Part shown: one piece after another, positions 5,417 to 12,375 of the stretch | Position numbering within the stretch: the stretch's first letter is position 1 | Layout of the letters: every line of letters starts with the position of its first letter | Assembly (NCBI GenBank): GCA_002171575.2 | Contig: NHEI02000044.1 | Span: 1-12,375 of the forward strand | Direction: 5' to 3' | DNA from: Flavobacteriaceae bacterium TMED81 | GTDB lineage: Bacteria; Bacteroidota; Bacteroidia; Flavobacteriales; Flavobacteriaceae | Length of the DNA stretch: 12,375 nt | Translations under genes and position numbers: made by a program | The notes under the pieces: model-generated | What the model was told of the DNA's origin: nothing | The model's input: the letters and a program-made list of their open reading frames with translations, nothing else | Databases searched by the model: none

Positions 5417-6799
5417 ATGAGCCACCCAAACATCGACGAACTCCTTGCCAAAATCTCGGGCAGTTTGACTGCTCACGAGGCACAAAGCCGCTTTTCACAC
5501 ATTTGGAAAACCGATAAACCCCTTCAATGCAGAGGCGTTTGCTTTCCCAAGACCGCCCAAGACGTTTCCACCATTATGAAATGGTGCCACAAAAACCAAC
5601 AAGAAGTCGTGGTGCATGGCGGACTTACCAACCTTGTCGGTGGTACTCAAACCCAAGCCGATCAACTCGTTGTGTCGCTTGAAAAGATGAATGGAGTAGA
5701 TGCCGTTGATCCCCAAAATCGAACCCTTACTGCTGAGGCAGGTGCCATACTCGAAAATGTCCTTGAAGCCGCTGAAAATCAAAAACTTTTTCTCCCCCTG
5801 AGCTTTGGTGCAAGGGGGTCTGCACAAGTCGGTGGAATCATCTCCACAAACGCTGGTGGACTCCGTGTTTTTCGATACGGTATGACCCGAAACTGGGTCT
5901 TGGGACTCGAAGTTGTACTCCCCGACGGAACCATTATCGAAAACCTCAAAACCTTACGCAAAGACAATTCTGGAATTGACCTCAAACAACTCTTTATCGG
6001 AGCTGAAGGAATCCTTGGCATTGTGACCAAAGCTGTGTTTCGGCTTATCGAAAAGCCACAAACCCGACACTCGGCTATCCTCACCACAAACGACTACAGC
6101 AAGCTGCTGCAAACCTTTCACTATTTTGACCAAACCCTCGGCGCACGGCTCACGGGATTTGAACTCCTATGGAAAAATACCTTTCATACCATGACCGCAG
6201 AAGACACCCACTACCAATCGCCTTTGCAGACGGTAGAAAACTACGTCGTTTTTATCGAAGTCCTCGGCAAGGAGAGCAGTCGAGATGTGCAAGACCTCCA
6301 AGATGCTTGTGCACACGGATTTGATCAAAATTGGATTGCCGATGCGAGCTTTTTTGATACCGCAGCAGCGCAAGACGAATGTTGGAAAATCAGAGAAGAT
6401 GTGGCCGCACTCGAAGCCCACGCCCCACACAACCAACACTTTGACATCAGTATTCCCATCGACCAAATCGGGACGATCATCAATCAAATCATCAAAAAAC
6501 TCCAATCCCTAGAGGGGGTGTTGGGCGTTTACCCCTTTGGACATGTAGCAGACGGCAATATGCACCTCATTGTCGGCAAACAAAACGATAGCCCGAAACT
6601 CACCCAACAAATCAACGAGATTGTGTACCAACCCCTTACAGCGGTTAAGGGTTCCATTTCGGCAGAACACGGAATTGGACTCGATAAAAAACCCTATCTC
6701 CATCTATCGCGTACCCAAGACGAAATCCACGTGATGAAAGGACTCAAACAACTCTTTGACCCCAAAAATATCCTAAACCCTGGTCGGATTATTAACTAA
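5417..6799 (+). CDS. FAD-binding 2-hydroxyacid dehydrogenase (GlcD / D-2-hydroxyglutarate dehydrogenase family)
   Basis: This 460-residue flavoprotein oxidises a D-2-hydroxy acid. The N-terminal PCMH-type FAD domain (about 40-210) contains VVVHGGLTNLVGG (64-76), GARGSAQVGGIISTNAGG (131-148) and GAEGILGIV (195-203). The C-terminal oxidase domain contains YPFGHVADGNMH (372-383), whose histidines belong to the metal/substrate site, and SISAEHGIGLDKK (413-425), ending LFDPKNILNPGRII. The 'SAEHGIG' form and the metal-site spacing resemble D-2-hydroxyglutarate dehydrogenase as much as glycolate oxidase GlcD or D-lactate dehydrogenase, so the substrate is open. It has no signal peptide and no fused iron-sulfur domain, so it needs a separate electron acceptor. 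TATCTTCG at 5392-5399 is a weak -7 candidate. The PhzF gene follows after 38 bases and may be co-transcribed. Confidence 0.9.
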   Translation: MSHPNIDELLAKISGSLTAHEAQSRFSHIWKTDKPLQCRGVCFPKTAQDVSTIMKWCHKNQQEVVVHGGLTNLVGGTQTQADQLVVSLEKMNGVDAVDPQNRTLTAEAGAILENVLEAAENQKLFLPLSFGARGSAQVGGIISTNAGGLRVFRYGMTRNWVLGLEVVLPDGTIIENLKTLRKDNSGIDLKQLFIGAEGILGIVTKAVFRLIEKPQTRHSAILTTNDYSKLLQTFHYFDQTLGARLTGFELLWKNTFHTMTAEDTHYQSPLQTVENYVVFIEVLGKESSRDVQDLQDACAHGFDQNWIADASFFDTAAAQDECWKIREDVAALEAHAPHNQHFDISIPIDQIGTIINQIIKKLQSLEGVLGVYPFGHVADGNMHLIVGKQNDSPKLTQQINEIVYQPLTAVKGSISAEHGIGLDKKPYLHLSRTQDEIHVMKGLKQLFDPKNILNPGRIIN

Positions 6800-6837
6800 A
6801 CAGAACAAAAAGGGAATAAAATTTGTACCTTTCATTC

Positions 6838-7635
6838 ATGCGTTACCCGATCTACCAAATCAATGCGTTTAGCGAAGACCCCTTTGGGGGGAATTCGGCC
6901 TGTGTGGTTCCGCTAACGGCTTGGCTCCTTGACGAATTGATGCTGGCCATCGCCAAACAAAATGCAGTAGCCGAAACGGCCTTTTTTATCGAACAAGGCA
7001 CCAGCGTTGCGCTGCGTTGGTTTACTCCAAATTTCGAAATCGATTTGTGTGGACATGCCACCCTCGCCACCGCCCATTGCCTGATCGAACATCGTAACTA
7101 TACTACCCAACCGATTCATTTTACCACCCAAAGTGGGTCACTCTATGTCACCCATATGCAAGGACGTTATCAGCTCGATCTGCCCGCTCGACCAGGTGCA
7201 TTGAGCGAGTTGCCTCAAGTCATCGCCCAAGCCCTATCCATACAACCCAAAGAAGTCTATAAAGCCCGCGATTATTTGTTGGTGTATGACACCCAAGCCG
7301 AAATCGAATCCCTACGCATCGACCGACCAGTGTTTGATCAAATCAACCTAAGCCTCGGCGGGGTGATTGTGACCGCCCCGGGAGACAAGCACGATTTTGT
7401 CTCTCGCTTTTTTACGCCCCAAGCCACAATATTGGAAGATCCCGTAACGGGCTCTGCACATTGTACCCTCGTGCCATACTGGGCCAAACGGCTCAACAAA
7501 TTCACTCTTTATGCCCGCCAATGCTCTGCCCGTGGAGGAGAGCTCTGGTGTGAAGACCGAGGCGAGCGTGTACAGGTGAGTGGACTGGCGCGAACCTTCT
7601 CTGCAGGTACCTTCTCGATTGCAGACAGTTTATGA
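6838..7635 (+). CDS. PhzF-family isomerase/epimerase
   Basis: This 265-residue member of the PhzF family has the diaminopimelate-epimerase-like fold. The N-terminus YQINAFSEDPFGGNSACVV (5-23) is typical, the catalytic glutamate is E46 in AETAF, and DLCGHATLATAH and EDPVTGSAHC mark the second half of the active site. Members catalyse proton-transfer isomerisations on small molecules. Without a phenazine cluster nearby this is not phenazine biosynthesis, and the substrate is unknown. A TTG at 6823 could extend the protein by five residues, but the ATG at 6838 matches the usual PhzF N-terminus. The stop overlaps the ASCH gene by four bases (ATGA), and the FAD dehydrogenase lies 38 bases upstream, so the three may form one operon. 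Confidence 0.9.
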   Translation: MRYPIYQINAFSEDPFGGNSACVVPLTAWLLDELMLAIAKQNAVAETAFFIEQGTSVALRWFTPNFEIDLCGHATLATAHCLIEHRNYTTQPIHFTTQSGSLYVTHMQGRYQLDLPARPGALSELPQVIAQALSIQPKEVYKARDYLLVYDTQAEIESLRIDRPVFDQINLSLGGVIVTAPGDKHDFVSRFFTPQATILEDPVTGSAHCTLVPYWAKRLNKFTLYARQCSARGGELWCEDRGERVQVSGLARTFSAGTFSIADSL

Positions 7636-8096
7636 AACCAACAGCTGCTATTGATGCCTTTTGGAAGCGGTTTGTAAAGTTCCAAGGAATAGACAACCGC
7701 CCTTGCCCGATTGCTTTTTATTTTTGTGACAATCGGCATGATGCCGACACTTGTGCAGCACTGGTCGTTGCAGGCATCAAACAAGCCACCGCGCCTTCGC
7801 AATGGTGGTTTGACAAACACAAGGAAACACTGCCCTGTATCGGAGAGTATTTTGTAGTGACCAACTGCGACGGAGAGCCCCAAGCGGTGATTCAAACCAC
7901 AGCTGTTTTGGTCGTTCCTTTTGGTCAAGTCGATGATGCATTTGCTTATGCAGAAGGGGAAGACGATCGCTCATTGGCCGAATGGCAACAAGTACATCGC
8001 AGCTATTATGCCCGTGAAATGGGCTGTGATAAAAGCGAGATTACAGACGATTTTGCGGTTGTTTGTCATCATTTTCATTGTGTGTACTTTGGTTAG
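7632..8096 (+). CDS. ASCH domain-containing protein
   Basis: This 154-residue protein is built mostly from one ASCH domain. The signature appears as ALVVAGIKQATAPSQWWF, then LPCIGEYFVVTNCDGEPQAVIQTTAVLVVPFGQVDDAFAYAEGEGD-like sequence (here EGEDD), and finishes with RSLAEWQQVHRSYYARE. This is the family of small bacterial ASCH proteins, in which RNA-binding, ribonuclease or modified-nucleoside amidohydrolase activities have been described for individual members. No signal peptide is present, so it is cytoplasmic. Its start codon overlaps the PhzF stop, suggesting translational coupling. The biological role is unknown. Confidence 0.85.
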   Translation: MKPTAAIDAFWKRFVKFQGIDNRPCPIAFYFCDNRHDADTCAALVVAGIKQATAPSQWWFDKHKETLPCIGEYFVVTNCDGEPQAVIQTTAVLVVPFGQVDDAFAYAEGEDDRSLAEWQQVHRSYYAREMGCDKSEITDDFAVVCHHFHCVYFG

Positions 8097-8114
8097 TGTT
8101 GTCGGTTTTTGGCT

Positions 8115-8122
8115 TATATTTG
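8115..8122 (+). promoter_or_regulatory. -7 element for the bacilliredoxin-acyltransferase pair
   Basis: TATATTTG matches TAnnTTTG exactly and would start transcription near 8129, about 13 bases before the ATG at 8142. The -33 element is less clear: TTTG at 8088-8091 is 23 bases upstream, the long end of the accepted range. Confidence 0.5.
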
Positions 8123-8141
8123 TTGCCTAAAATGATTTGCT

Positions 8142-8552
8142 ATGTATCCAGCTGAACTGGTTCAACCGATGAGAGACGAGCTGACAGCAGTAGGTTTTGA
8201 TGAACTTGCCGATGCCTCAGCAGTAGATGCTGCCCTTGCCAAAGAAGGAACGACTCTGGTCGTTGTCAATTCGGTTTGTGGCTGTGCCGCTGCCAATGCC
8301 CGTCCGGGTGTGCGGATGTCACTTACCAATGAGAAAAATCCCGATCAACTCACAACCGTTTTTGCGGGGGTTGATCGTGAAGCCACAGACGCTGCTCGCC
8401 AGCAAATGGTGCCATTTCCTCCCTCTTCACCAAGTATTGCCTTGTTTAAAGATGGAGAGTTGGTGCATATGCTGGAACGGCACCACATTGAGGGACGCCC
8501 CGCCGAACTCATTGCCGAAAACCTCATCGAGGCCTACAACACCCATTGCTAA
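8142..8552 (+). CDS. Bacilliredoxin, BrxA/BrxB family
   Basis: This 136-residue protein belongs to the BrxA/BrxB (YphP/YqiW) family. The diagnostic segment VVNSVCGCAAANARPG (41-56) contains the CGC active site (C46, C48), and MLERHHIEGR (110-119) is conserved in the family. The length is typical. Bacilliredoxins remove bacillithiol from protein cysteines after oxidative stress, and bacillithiol synthesis genes are known in many Bacteroidota; none is in this window. The in-frame ATG at 8142 starts the conserved N-terminus (MYPAELVQPMRDEL); an ATG at 8132 is out of frame and quickly stopped. An extra cysteine ends the protein (C136). It is followed after five bases by the plsC-type gene, so the two share a transcript. 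Confidence 0.93.
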   Translation: MYPAELVQPMRDELTAVGFDELADASAVDAALAKEGTTLVVVNSVCGCAAANARPGVRMSLTNEKNPDQLTTVFAGVDREATDAARQQMVPFPPSSPSIALFKDGELVHMLERHHIEGRPAELIAENLIEAYNTHC

Positions 8553-8557
8553 ACCCC

Positions 8558-9292
8558 ATGCGCAAAGCGCTGGCTTTTCCGCTAACAGTCATCTATTACT
8601 TGGCTTTTTTCACGACCCTGCTCGTGTTTCACGCCATACAATGGGTTTGCCACTATGGCTTTGGCTATCATGCCCACAAACGAAGTGTGGATATCCTCAA
8701 CGCAACCCTCATCGGTTGTTTGGGTCTGATCGGCACACGGGTTCGCTTTTCCAATCCCCACAAACTCCAAAACAGCAAACCACATATCATTGTGTGTAAT
8801 CACCAAAGCTTATACGATATCCCGCCCTTGATCTGGTATTTGCGACACCTACACCCCAAGTTTATCAGCAAAAAAGAACTCGGTCGGGGGATTCCCTCGG
8901 TTTCTTTTAATCTCCGCCACGGTGGGTCTTTGCTAATCGATCGTGCCAAAGCCAAAGATGCCCTTGTCGCCATTGAAGACTATGCCAATACGCTCAACCG
9001 CACCAAACACAGCACCATCATTTTTCCAGAAGGCACCCGTTCTGGCTCAGCAACACCTCGTCGATTTCGGTTGGGCGGTCTGGTGCCTCTCTTCGAAAAT
9101 ATGCCCGAAGCCGTGGTCCTTCCCGTGAGCATCAGCCACTCTTGGAAGTTGATGAAATGGGGGAATTTCCCGATGATGCCCGGCGTCACGATGAGGTTTA
9201 CCGTACATGAGCCCGTCCCTGTCAAGGAGCAAAAAGCAAATGAATTGGCAGCCCGTGTGGAGCAAATCATTGTCGGGGGAATCGAGGATTAA
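8558..9292 (+). CDS. 1-acyl-sn-glycerol-3-phosphate acyltransferase-like protein (PlsC family)
   Basis: This 244-residue membrane-bound lysophospholipid acyltransferase has the order of motifs expected: one or two N-terminal hydrophobic segments (LTVIYYLAFFTTLLVFHAI and LNATLIGCLGLIG), catalytic NHQSLYD (the NHxxxxD motif), a SLLIDR segment, and FPEGTRSG for glycerophosphate binding, then VLPVSIS. It should acylate lysophosphatidic acid to phosphatidic acid at the inner membrane. The ATG at 8558 is preferred over an in-frame TTG at 8546 that lies within brxA. It sits five bases after the bacilliredoxin stop. Its own stop overlaps the stop of the convergent enoyl-CoA hydratase gene. Whether it is the main PlsC or a paralogue with another acyl acceptor cannot be decided here. 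Confidence 0.88.
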   Translation: MRKALAFPLTVIYYLAFFTTLLVFHAIQWVCHYGFGYHAHKRSVDILNATLIGCLGLIGTRVRFSNPHKLQNSKPHIIVCNHQSLYDIPPLIWYLRHLHPKFISKKELGRGIPSVSFNLRHGGSLLIDRAKAKDALVAIEDYANTLNRTKHSTIIFPEGTRSGSATPRRFRLGGLVPLFENMPEAVVLPVSISHSWKLMKWGNFPMMPGVTMRFTVHEPVPVKEQKANELAARVEQIIVGGIED

Positions 9293-10062
9293 AATTTGGG
9301 TTTTCTCTTCTGTAAAAAAGCATTTGTGCCTTGCCTAAAATTGTCGGTTTCAAAACAGGCGCCAAAACCCTCTGTTTCTGCTGCATAGCCATCGGTCTGG
9401 GGGTCATAGCCCGCACGAACCGCTGCCAACAGTTGCAGCTGCGCCTCCGGTGCGTTTTTCAGAATGGCTGCTGCGAGTTCCCGAACCATGGTGTCGAGTT
9501 CCTTCAGCGAACAAACGGCATTGGCAAGTCCAATCTCATAAGCACGTTGGGCATCGATCATGTCTCCCGTCAAAAGAAGTTCCATCGCGCGGCCACGCCC
9601 AACAAGCTGTGGCAAGCGTTGGGTACCACCATAACCGGGAATCAATCCCAAACTCGTTTCGGGCATGCCAACCTTGGCTGTATCGGCAAAGACCCGCAGA
9701 TGACAAGCCATCGCCAATTCCAATCCGCCACCCAAAGCATAGCCATTAACCGCCGCAATCACGGGCTTGTTGTAGTGTTCGATATAGTCAAATACCTGTT
9801 GATTCCCTTGTTGGGCAAGGGCTGCCCCCTGTTCCGTTGAAAGTTCAGCAAGCTCCCGAATGTCGGCACCCGCCACAAAAGCAGTATCCCCTGCTCCACG
9901 AATCACTAGCAAGCGGACGTTATCGTCTTCTTCCAAAATCGCCAAAGCATGATGCAATTCGGTAAGGGTTTCCCGATTGAGCGCATTCAATTTTTTCGGT
10001 CGGTTGATTGTAATCCAACCCAACTGCTTTTGGGTTTTTACTTTCAGCGTTTTGTATTTCAT
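9289..10062 (-). CDS. Enoyl-CoA hydratase/isomerase family protein (crotonase)
   Basis: This crotonase of 257 residues carries both catalytic glutamates of true enoyl-CoA hydratases, E115 in GYALGGGLELAMACH and E135 in VGMPETSLGLIPGYGGTQRL. The oxyanion-hole segment AGADI (64-68) is also intact. It hydrates trans-2-enoyl-CoA in fatty acid or amino acid breakdown; crotonyl-type substrates are likely but not proven. The frame is open to 10089, but the ATG at 10062 fits the family N-terminus (MKYKTLKVK...) and overlaps the stop of the upstream kinase gene by four bases (ATGA). It is the last gene of the haem/kinase operon on this strand, and no dedicated terminator is visible before the convergent plsC-type gene. 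Confidence 0.92.
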   Translation of the reverse strand: MKYKTLKVKTQKQLGWITINRPKKLNALNRETLTELHHALAILEEDDNVRLLVIRGAGDTAFVAGADIRELAELSTEQGAALAQQGNQQVFDYIEHYNKPVIAAVNGYALGGGLELAMACHLRVFADTAKVGMPETSLGLIPGYGGTQRLPQLVGRGRAMELLLTGDMIDAQRAYEIGLANAVCSLKELDTMVRELAAAILKNAPEAQLQLLAAVRAGYDPQTDGYAAETEGFGACFETDNFRQGTNAFLQKRKPKF

Positions 10063-11513
10063 GCCGTAGAATTTACGAAAGGTAGCCAAACGAAAAAGCT
10101 CGTTCCTTTGGACGTGCTTGACTCCACTTCAATTTGTCCGTCATAGGTCTCTACAATGTTTTTAACCATAGCCAACCCCAGACCCATTCCACTGGTTTTC
10201 GTCGTGAATTTGGGTTCAAAAATTTTGTCTATATGCTCTTGTGTGATGCCATGACCATTGTCGGTCACGCGAATACAAACTTTGTTGTTCTTCTTTTCAA
10301 CACGCACAACAATCGATGGTTCGGGAACTTCATCACAGGCCTGAATTGCATTTTTGACAAGGTTGGTCAAAATGCGAATGAGCTGGGTTCTGTCGAGACG
10401 CGCAAACAAGGGTTCATTCGGGGCTTCAAAAACGATGTATTTCTCCGTAAAAATATCCATCCCAAGCCGGGTGATTTTGACCACATCCAATAGTTCGGAC
10501 TCTTGTACAGGCATTTCTGCAAAATTGGAAAAGGCAGAGGCAATGGTACTCAGGGTGTCGATTTGATGAATCAGAGTGGAGGAAAACTCTTCAATTTTTT
10601 TGGACGCCGAAGAGTATTTGGGGTCAAACTGCTGCTCAAAACTCTGCACACTCAAACGCATGGGCGTTAATGGGTTTTTGATTTCATGCGCCACTTGTTT
10701 GGCCATCTCTCGCCATGCTTGTTCGCGTTCGCTCTTGGCAAGGCGCACCGCACTTTCGGCGAGTTGATCGACCATGTCATTGTAAGCGTTTATCAGTTTG
10801 GAGAGTTCTTTTCCTGGGGGATTAAGATCAATTTTTTGATTGGCCGTGCCCAAAGCGGTTTGGGTGATTTTGTTACTGATTTCCTCCAAAGATTTAGTGA
10901 TAAAACGAGACACCACATAGGCCAGTATGATCGCCACGCCGAGGATAAACAAATACACCTGCATCAATCGAGAAAGGAAGTTTTGTAGCTCCATTGCGCT
11001 AAGCGAATCATCATCGACATAGGACAAGTTGAGTACACCAATCGCCACACCGCTTTCGTTACTGATAAAGGAATAGGAAGAACGGTTTTGACTTTGCCCA
11101 TCTTCCGTGATTTCTACATAGTTTGTGGTTGGATTTTGACGAAGTATGGCGAGTGTTGACTCTTTAATCGATGAATTTCCTTCTGTGGGGGGAAACTGGG
11201 TATTGGTGATGAGCGTTCCTTCAGTGTTGTAGATGCGAAAGTTGACATTTTGTTCATCTGCAATTTGAAACACCACTTCACCAAAAATAGAGTCCAGGAA
11301 TTGCTCTCGATTGGGAAAAGGCGACTGGCTGAGAATATACTCGATTCTTGTTTGCAACTGGGCTTCTTTGCGCTGAAGTCGTTGTTCGTGATATTGGTTG
11401 GACTGCTCTCGGTATTGATAGATGGTTACCCCCGCAATGAGAACGGATGCGATGAGCACCAAAGAGATCATTGCTGTGAAAATACGTGCGCGTAAGGACA
11501 GTTTTGGTCGCAT
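10059..11513 (-). CDS. Membrane sensor histidine kinase with HAMP domain
   Basis: This 484-residue kinase has two membrane segments, at about 11-31 and 185-203, that enclose a periplasmic sensor region of about 150 residues with no recognised domain. A HAMP linker (about 204-255) follows, then the phosphoacceptor helix EMAKQVAHEIKNPLTPMRLS with H276, and an ATPase domain with N-box NLVKNAIQA (384-392, N388), DNGHG (418-422) and GMGLGLAM (442-449). The HEIKNPLTP form resembles NtrY-type kinases. No response regulator is adjacent, so the partner is encoded elsewhere. An in-frame TTG at 11555 exists, but the ATG at 11513 is one base after the hemJ stop (TGATATG), which implies coupling. The placement between hemJ and a crotonase suggests a signal tied to haem, oxygen or respiration; that is inference. 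Confidence 0.93.
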   Translation of the reverse strand: MRPKLSLRARIFTAMISLVLIASVLIAGVTIYQYREQSNQYHEQRLQRKEAQLQTRIEYILSQSPFPNREQFLDSIFGEVVFQIADEQNVNFRIYNTEGTLITNTQFPPTEGNSSIKESTLAILRQNPTTNYVEITEDGQSQNRSSYSFISNESGVAIGVLNLSYVDDDSLSAMELQNFLSRLMQVYLFILGVAIILAYVVSRFITKSLEEISNKITQTALGTANQKIDLNPPGKELSKLINAYNDMVDQLAESAVRLAKSEREQAWREMAKQVAHEIKNPLTPMRLSVQSFEQQFDPKYSSASKKIEEFSSTLIHQIDTLSTIASAFSNFAEMPVQESELLDVVKITRLGMDIFTEKYIVFEAPNEPLFARLDRTQLIRILTNLVKNAIQACDEVPEPSIVVRVEKKNNKVCIRVTDNGHGITQEHIDKIFEPKFTTKTSGMGLGLAMVKNIVETYDGQIEVESSTSKGTSFFVWLPFVNSTA

Positions 11514-11514
11514 A

Positions 11515-12051
11515 TCAATCTTGATTACGCATCCGCTTGTAAAGCCGGATGCCAAGCATCAAAAGGATTCCCAAAGCGAGAAGTCCAACAAGTCCGTACA
11601 CCCAGTCAAAACTCGTTTTGAGAATTGCTAGGAAAACAATGGCAAACAACAAAATGGTTGCCCCTTCATTCCACAGACGCATAAAGTTGGAAGTATACCG
11701 AATCTGATCTCGTTGGAGTGCGCGATACATTTGGTGGGTGATGAGGTGATAGACCAACAGCAGCCCCACAAATCCGAGCTTGATTAACATCCACTGCACA
11801 AGTAGTAAACCAGGTTTGAGCACCAGAAGCCAAATGGCAAAGCCTGTGGCGAGGATGGCAGAAGGCCAACAAATAATGGTCCACAAACGGCGCGCCATCA
11901 ACTTGAGTTGTGGCACCAGTACCGCTGCTTGATGACTGTCTTTTTGCGTGGCTTCAATATGATAAATAAACAAGCGTGGGATGTAAAACAGTCCTGCAAA
12001 CCAAGTGATGACAAAAATCAAATGTAAGGCCTTGATATAGTTGTACTCCAT
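11515..12051 (-). CDS. hemJ: Protoporphyrinogen IX oxidase HemJ (CopD/UPF0093-like membrane protein)
   Basis: This 178-residue integral membrane protein matches HemJ: the N-terminal KALHLIFVITWFAGLFYIPRLFIYH (7-31) contains the conserved H10 and R26, MARRLW follows at 52-57, and a conserved lysine lies in MLIKLG (K91). Four or five hydrophobic segments are visible, with a C-terminal extra one (VYGLVGLLALGILLMLGIRLYKR) seen in flavobacterial versions. HemJ oxidises protoporphyrinogen IX to protoporphyrin IX, the step before ferrochelatase. The ferrochelatase gene lies just upstream, 39 bases away, which strongly supports the call. The intergenic gap contains an inverted repeat (12063-12086). 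The downstream kinase starts one base after the hemJ stop. Confidence 0.92.
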   Translation of the reverse strand: MEYNYIKALHLIFVITWFAGLFYIPRLFIYHIEATQKDSHQAAVLVPQLKLMARRLWTIICWPSAILATGFAIWLLVLKPGLLLVQWMLIKLGFVGLLLVYHLITHQMYRALQRDQIRYTSNFMRLWNEGATILLFAIVFLAILKTSFDWVYGLVGLLALGILLMLGIRLYKRMRNQD

Positions 12052-12062
12052 CCTTTTGAATT

Positions 12063-12086
12063 GGATTTAAAAATAGGGATAAATCC
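12063..12086 (-). repeat. Inverted repeat in the hemH-hemJ gap
   Basis: GGATTTA (12063-12069) and TAAATCC (12080-12086) are perfect 7-bp inverted repeats around 10 bases, filling most of the 39-base gap. As mRNA it would form a hairpin between the hemH stop and the hemJ start. It lacks a T-tract, so it is not a standard terminator. It might be an RNA processing or stability site, or a protein-binding site. Confidence 0.45.
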
Positions 12087-12090
12087 GCAA

Positions 12091-12375
12091 CTAAGACGCC
12101 ACCGCCCACTCATCAATCCAGCGGCTGAGCACTTTGACCCATTCGTCGCGGTCATTGATACAGGGAACGACATGAAGGTTTTTCCCTCCATTGTCTTCAA
12201 AATCTTCGACGGCTTCCATGCCGATTTCCTCCAAAGTCTCCAAACAGTCGGAAACAAAAGCAGGGGTTACAACTGCCATGTCCTTTGTGCCTGTTTTGGC
12301 AAAGCTTTCGATGGTCTTGTCCGTGTAGGGGTCGAGCCATTTGTCGCCCGCCAAACGAGACTGAAAGGAAGTGGA
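12091..12375 (-). CDS. hemH: Ferrochelatase, C-terminal part (cut by the window edge)
   Basis: The frame runs off the right edge of the window; 94 codons of the C-terminus are present. The segment SFQSRLAGDKWLDPYTDKTIE is the characteristic ferrochelatase stretch, followed by VVTPAFVSDCLETLEEIGMEA, whose glutamates belong to the active-site region, and by HVVPCINDRDEWVKVLSRWI. The enzyme inserts Fe2+ into protoporphyrin IX to make haem. A TTG at 12354 could start a short frame, but the conserved sequence continues upstream of it, so it is internal. The gene comes first in the visible hemH-hemJ-kinase-crotonase order. Confidence 0.93.
   Translation of the reverse strand, partial: STSFQSRLAGDKWLDPYTDKTIESFAKTGTKDMAVVTPAFVSDCLETLEEIGMEAVEDFEDNGGKNLHVVPCINDRDEWVKVLSRWIDEWAVAS

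Noticed and set aside
6826..6833. TACCTTTC as a promoter -7 box for the PhzF gene
   Set aside because: It is too close to the ATG at 6838 and has no -33 element; cotranscription with the upstream dehydrogenase is simpler.
9331..9840. A 169-codon open frame on the plus strand opposite the enoyl-CoA hydratase gene
   Set aside because: It has no recognisable domain and lies wholly antisense to a well-conserved crotonase gene. The same applies to the other long frames opposite the FAD dehydrogenase, carbonic anhydrase and kinase genes.
1..12375. Mobile element, prophage, CRISPR array or defence system
   Set aside because: No transposase, integrase, phage gene, direct-repeat array, terminal inverted repeats or tRNA attachment site was found; the genes are core-type metabolic and regulatory genes.

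Overview
The window looks like a chromosomal segment of a member of the Bacteroidota, most likely a marine-type Flavobacteriia. Genes lack clear Shine-Dalgarno sequences and have A-rich leaders. Several start regions carry matches to the Bacteroidota sigma factor consensus (TTG/TTTG, about 16-23 bases, TAnnTTTG). The gene content also fits: an ECF sigma factor followed by a 'VPENYF' small membrane protein, HemJ with a flavobacterial C-terminal extension, and a BrxA/BrxB bacilliredoxin. Nothing looks like a phage, transposon, CRISPR array, tRNA or rRNA.

Layout. 1-348 has no protein gene but holds a probable small structured RNA ending in a strong intrinsic terminator (about 145-262), then the promoter and an operator-like inverted repeat of the first gene. 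349-1197 encodes a secreted NTF2/SnoaL-like protein fused to a glycogen-binding-like (CBM48/AMPK-type) module. 1278-2255 is a secreted PhoD-like phosphatase. It converges on a beta-carbonic anhydrase (2252-2890, minus) and overlaps it by four bases.

3071-5364 is the most interesting block. It holds an ECF sigma factor that seems to lack a canonical start codon, an overlapping single-pass membrane protein (probable anti-sigma factor), a secreted protein made of four exact 26-residue LTxxQ repeats with a very basic tail (Spy/CpxP/CnrX-like in style), a terminator, and a probable outer-membrane beta-barrel protein. Together they resemble a compact envelope-stress regulatory cassette.

5417-9292 (plus) is a run of metabolic and redox genes: an FAD-linked 2-hydroxyacid dehydrogenase, a PhzF-family isomerase/epimerase, an ASCH-domain protein, a bacilliredoxin and a PlsC-type acyltransferase. 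On the minus strand, reading from the right edge, comes a tightly packed operon: ferrochelatase (hemH, cut by the window edge), hemJ, a membrane sensor histidine kinase without a partner regulator, and an enoyl-CoA hydratase that converges on plsC. The last two or three steps of protoporphyrin-dependent haem synthesis are therefore linked to a sensor kinase.

Most genes are ordinary housekeeping or stress genes. The observations most worth following up are the structured RNA at the left, the sigma cassette with its unusual start and repeat protein, and the kinase embedded in the haem operon.
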